From positions 1 through 7,635 of the forward strand of contig DBNZ01000144.1 of assembly GCA_002299495.1 (NCBI GenBank): DNA of 7,635 nt, given 5' to 3'. The translations under genes were made by a program, and so were the position numbers. Under the pieces are notes generated by a model, which searched no databases, was not told the origin of the DNA, and was given only the letters and a program-made list of their open reading frames with translations. How positions within the stretch are numbered: position 1 is the first letter of the stretch; the number at the start of each line of letters is the position of its first letter. This stretch comes from Methylococcaceae bacterium UBA659. GTDB taxonomy: Bacteria; Pseudomonadota; Gammaproteobacteria; Methylococcales; Methylomonadaceae. This document shows, in pieces, positions 6,238-7,635 of the stretch.

Positions 6238-6246
6238 TGGTATAAA
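6238..6246 (+). promoter_or_regulatory. Candidate extended -10 promoter of bioA
   Basis: TGGTATAAA fits a TGn-extended -10 element (TATAAA differs from TATAAT at one position). No recognisable -35 box is found 16-18 bases upstream. It would start transcription near 6253, about 30 bases before the bioA ATG and just after the hairpin. Confidence 0.3.
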
Positions 6247-6270
6247 CCCGTAAACCGGCAAGAGTGGCCT

Positions 6271-6275
6271 AAAGG
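6271..6275 (+). promoter_or_regulatory. Ribosome binding site of bioA
   Basis: AAAGG ends 7 bases before the ATG at 6283, which supports this start; the encoded N-terminus reaches the conserved HPCTQ motif at residues 16-20 at the expected distance. Confidence 0.55.
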
Positions 6276-6282
6276 TAAAAAA

Positions 6283-7632
6283 ATGGACAACCGAACCCTA
6301 ACAAACCGAGATTTGGCTGTTTTGTGGCATCCGTGCACACAAATGAAAGACCACGAATGGTTGCCGATGATACCGATAAAAAAAGGAACCGGGGTTTGGT
6401 TGGAAGATTTTGACGGCAACCGCTATCTGGATGCGGTCAGTTCATGGTGGGTTAATTTATTTGGCCATGCCAATCCTATCATCAGCGCCGCGATCAAAGA
6501 CCAGGTCGACACCTTGGAGCAGGTGATCTTCGCCGGGTTTAGCCACGAACCGGGTATTGAATTGGCGGAACAATTGACAAAAATCGTGCCTTCTGGTTTA
6601 ACTCGTTGTTTTTATGCGGATAACGGCTCTGCTGCCGTTGAAGTGGCGCTAAAAATGAGTTTTCATTATTGGCGCAATATCGGGCAAGGCGAAAAAACCA
6701 AGTTCATCACCCTTGAAAACAGTTATCACGGTGAAACCTTGGGTGCGTTGGCGGTCGGCGATGTCAGCCTTTACAAGCAAACCTATGCGCCATTGCTGAT
6801 GGACGTGATCACCGTACCTAGCCCTGATTGTTACCATAGTGAACCGGGCGAATCTTGGCGCGATTACACCGTGCGCCGTTTCGCGCTGATGGAACAAGCC
6901 TTAGCGCAACACGCCGGGAAGGTTTGTGCCGTCATTGTCGAGCCGTTGGTGCAATGCGCCGGTTCCATGCGTATGTACGACCCCGTTTATTTGCAATTGC
7001 TGCGTGCAGCCTGCGACCGGCACCAGGTGCACTTGATCGCCGATGAAATCGCCGTAGGGTTTGGCCGTACCGGGACTATGTTCGCCTGTGAGCAAGCCCA
7101 GATCAGCCCTGATTTCATCTGCTTGTCGAAAGGGTTGACGGGAGGGTTTTTGCCATTGTCAGCGGTATTGACGACGGATAGCGTTTATCGGGCTTTCTAT
7201 GACGATTATGTGCACTTGACCGCGTTCCTGCATTCACACAGCTACACCGGCAATCCCATAGCATGCCGTGCGGCTTTAGCGACCTTAAGCATCTTCCGTC
7301 AGCAAAATGTGCTGGCTAGCAACCGTCATCTTGCTGATGCGATGGCAAAAGCGGCAATGCGTTTCCATGACCATCCACAAGTGGCCGAAGTACGGCAAAC
7401 CGGCATGATCCTAGCGATGGAATTGGTGAAAGACAAACGCACCCGCGAGCCTTATCCTTGGCAAGAACGCCGCGGGCTGAAAGTCTACCAATACGCCTTA
7501 AGCAAAGGCGTTTTGCTAAGGCCGTTAGGCAATGTCATCTATTTCATGCCGCCCTATGTCATCACCGAATCCGAACTGGAACGGCTTGCCGAAGTGGCCT
7601 GGGAAGGCGTGGGACATGCCGTCAAAGCTTAA
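6283..7632 (+). CDS. bioA: Adenosylmethionine-8-amino-7-oxononanoate aminotransferase (DAPA synthase)
   Basis: This cytoplasmic PLP enzyme moves the amino group of S-adenosylmethionine to 8-amino-7-oxononanoate, giving 7,8-diaminopelargonate, the step before dethiobiotin synthesis by BioD. The 449 residues are full length for BioA. Visible class III aminotransferase motifs are HPCTQ (16-20), the substrate-pocket SSWW (53-56), the PLP-phosphate loop NGSAAVEVALKM (114-125), the ring-stacking YHGET (148-152), the pyridine-nitrogen Asp254 in IADEIAVGFGRTG, the Schiff-base Lys283 in LSKGLTGG, and LLRPLGN with Arg413, which probably matches the substrate-carboxylate Arg of E. coli BioA. All key residues are present, so the enzyme should be active. 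The SSWW motif and overall likeness favour BioA over other omega-aminotransferases. It stands 70 bases after the TPR gene, apart from any other bio gene in view. No BirA operator is seen upstream. Confidence 0.96.
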   Translation: MDNRTLTNRDLAVLWHPCTQMKDHEWLPMIPIKKGTGVWLEDFDGNRYLDAVSSWWVNLFGHANPIISAAIKDQVDTLEQVIFAGFSHEPGIELAEQLTKIVPSGLTRCFYADNGSAAVEVALKMSFHYWRNIGQGEKTKFITLENSYHGETLGALAVGDVSLYKQTYAPLLMDVITVPSPDCYHSEPGESWRDYTVRRFALMEQALAQHAGKVCAVIVEPLVQCAGSMRMYDPVYLQLLRAACDRHQVHLIADEIAVGFGRTGTMFACEQAQISPDFICLSKGLTGGFLPLSAVLTTDSVYRAFYDDYVHLTAFLHSHSYTGNPIACRAALATLSIFRQQNVLASNRHLADAMAKAAMRFHDHPQVAEVRQTGMILAMELVKDKRTREPYPWQERRGLKVYQYALSKGVLLRPLGNVIYFMPPYVITESELERLAEVAWEGVGHAVKA

Positions 7633-7635
7633 GCC

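Noticed and set aside
6235..6282. BirA operator upstream of bioA
   Set aside because: A GTAAACC half-like string occurs at 6250-6256, but its GGTTTAC partner at the required distance is missing.
1..7635. tRNA, rRNA, CRISPR array or transposase gene
   Set aside because: No cloverleaf, rRNA-like stretch, regularly spaced repeat array or transposase reading frame was seen on either strand.

Overview
The window reads as a piece of a Gram-negative, probably gammaproteobacterial, chromosome of moderate GC. Signs are an ExbD/TonB pair, an outer-membrane beta-barrel protein ending in Phe, a lipobox lipoprotein and a classical BioA. The protein style and the palindromic repeat resemble methanotrophs of the Methylococcales; that placement is an impression from memory and not a database result. 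All genes lie on the + strand.

Region 1 (1-3406) looks like one envelope operon cut by the left window edge: the 3' part of an exbD gene, a TonB-like energy transducer, a large putative porin with a helical periplasmic N-terminus, and a secreted coiled-coil protein of unknown function. The gaps of 5, 19 and 31 bases suggest co-transcription. The likely reading is an inner-membrane proton-motive-force motor (ExbB/ExbD, with ExbB expected upstream outside the window) and a TonB arm that serves the porin encoded beside it. No TonB-dependent receptor with a plug domain is present.

Region 2 (3407-3827) is a 421-base gap without a gene. It holds a 115-base imperfect palindrome with 13-base perfect ends (3461-3575), probably a dispersed REP/MITE-like element. 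It is followed by about 250 bases that contain a terminator-like hairpin plus T7 only 28 bases before the next start codon, and short segments that could pair with that hairpin or with the ribosome binding site. This may be a regulated leader.

Region 3 (3828-6212) is a 794-residue TPR-repeat lipoprotein, similar in layout to the PrsT lipoproteins of exosortase/PEP-CTERM systems, though no exosortase gene is visible. A 12-bp-stem hairpin spans its stop codon.

Region 4 (6283-7632) is bioA (7,8-diaminopelargonate synthase), a complete biotin biosynthesis gene with a possible promoter of its own and no other bio gene in the window. The most interesting parts are the TonB-linked porin operon and the structured gap ahead of the TPR lipoprotein.
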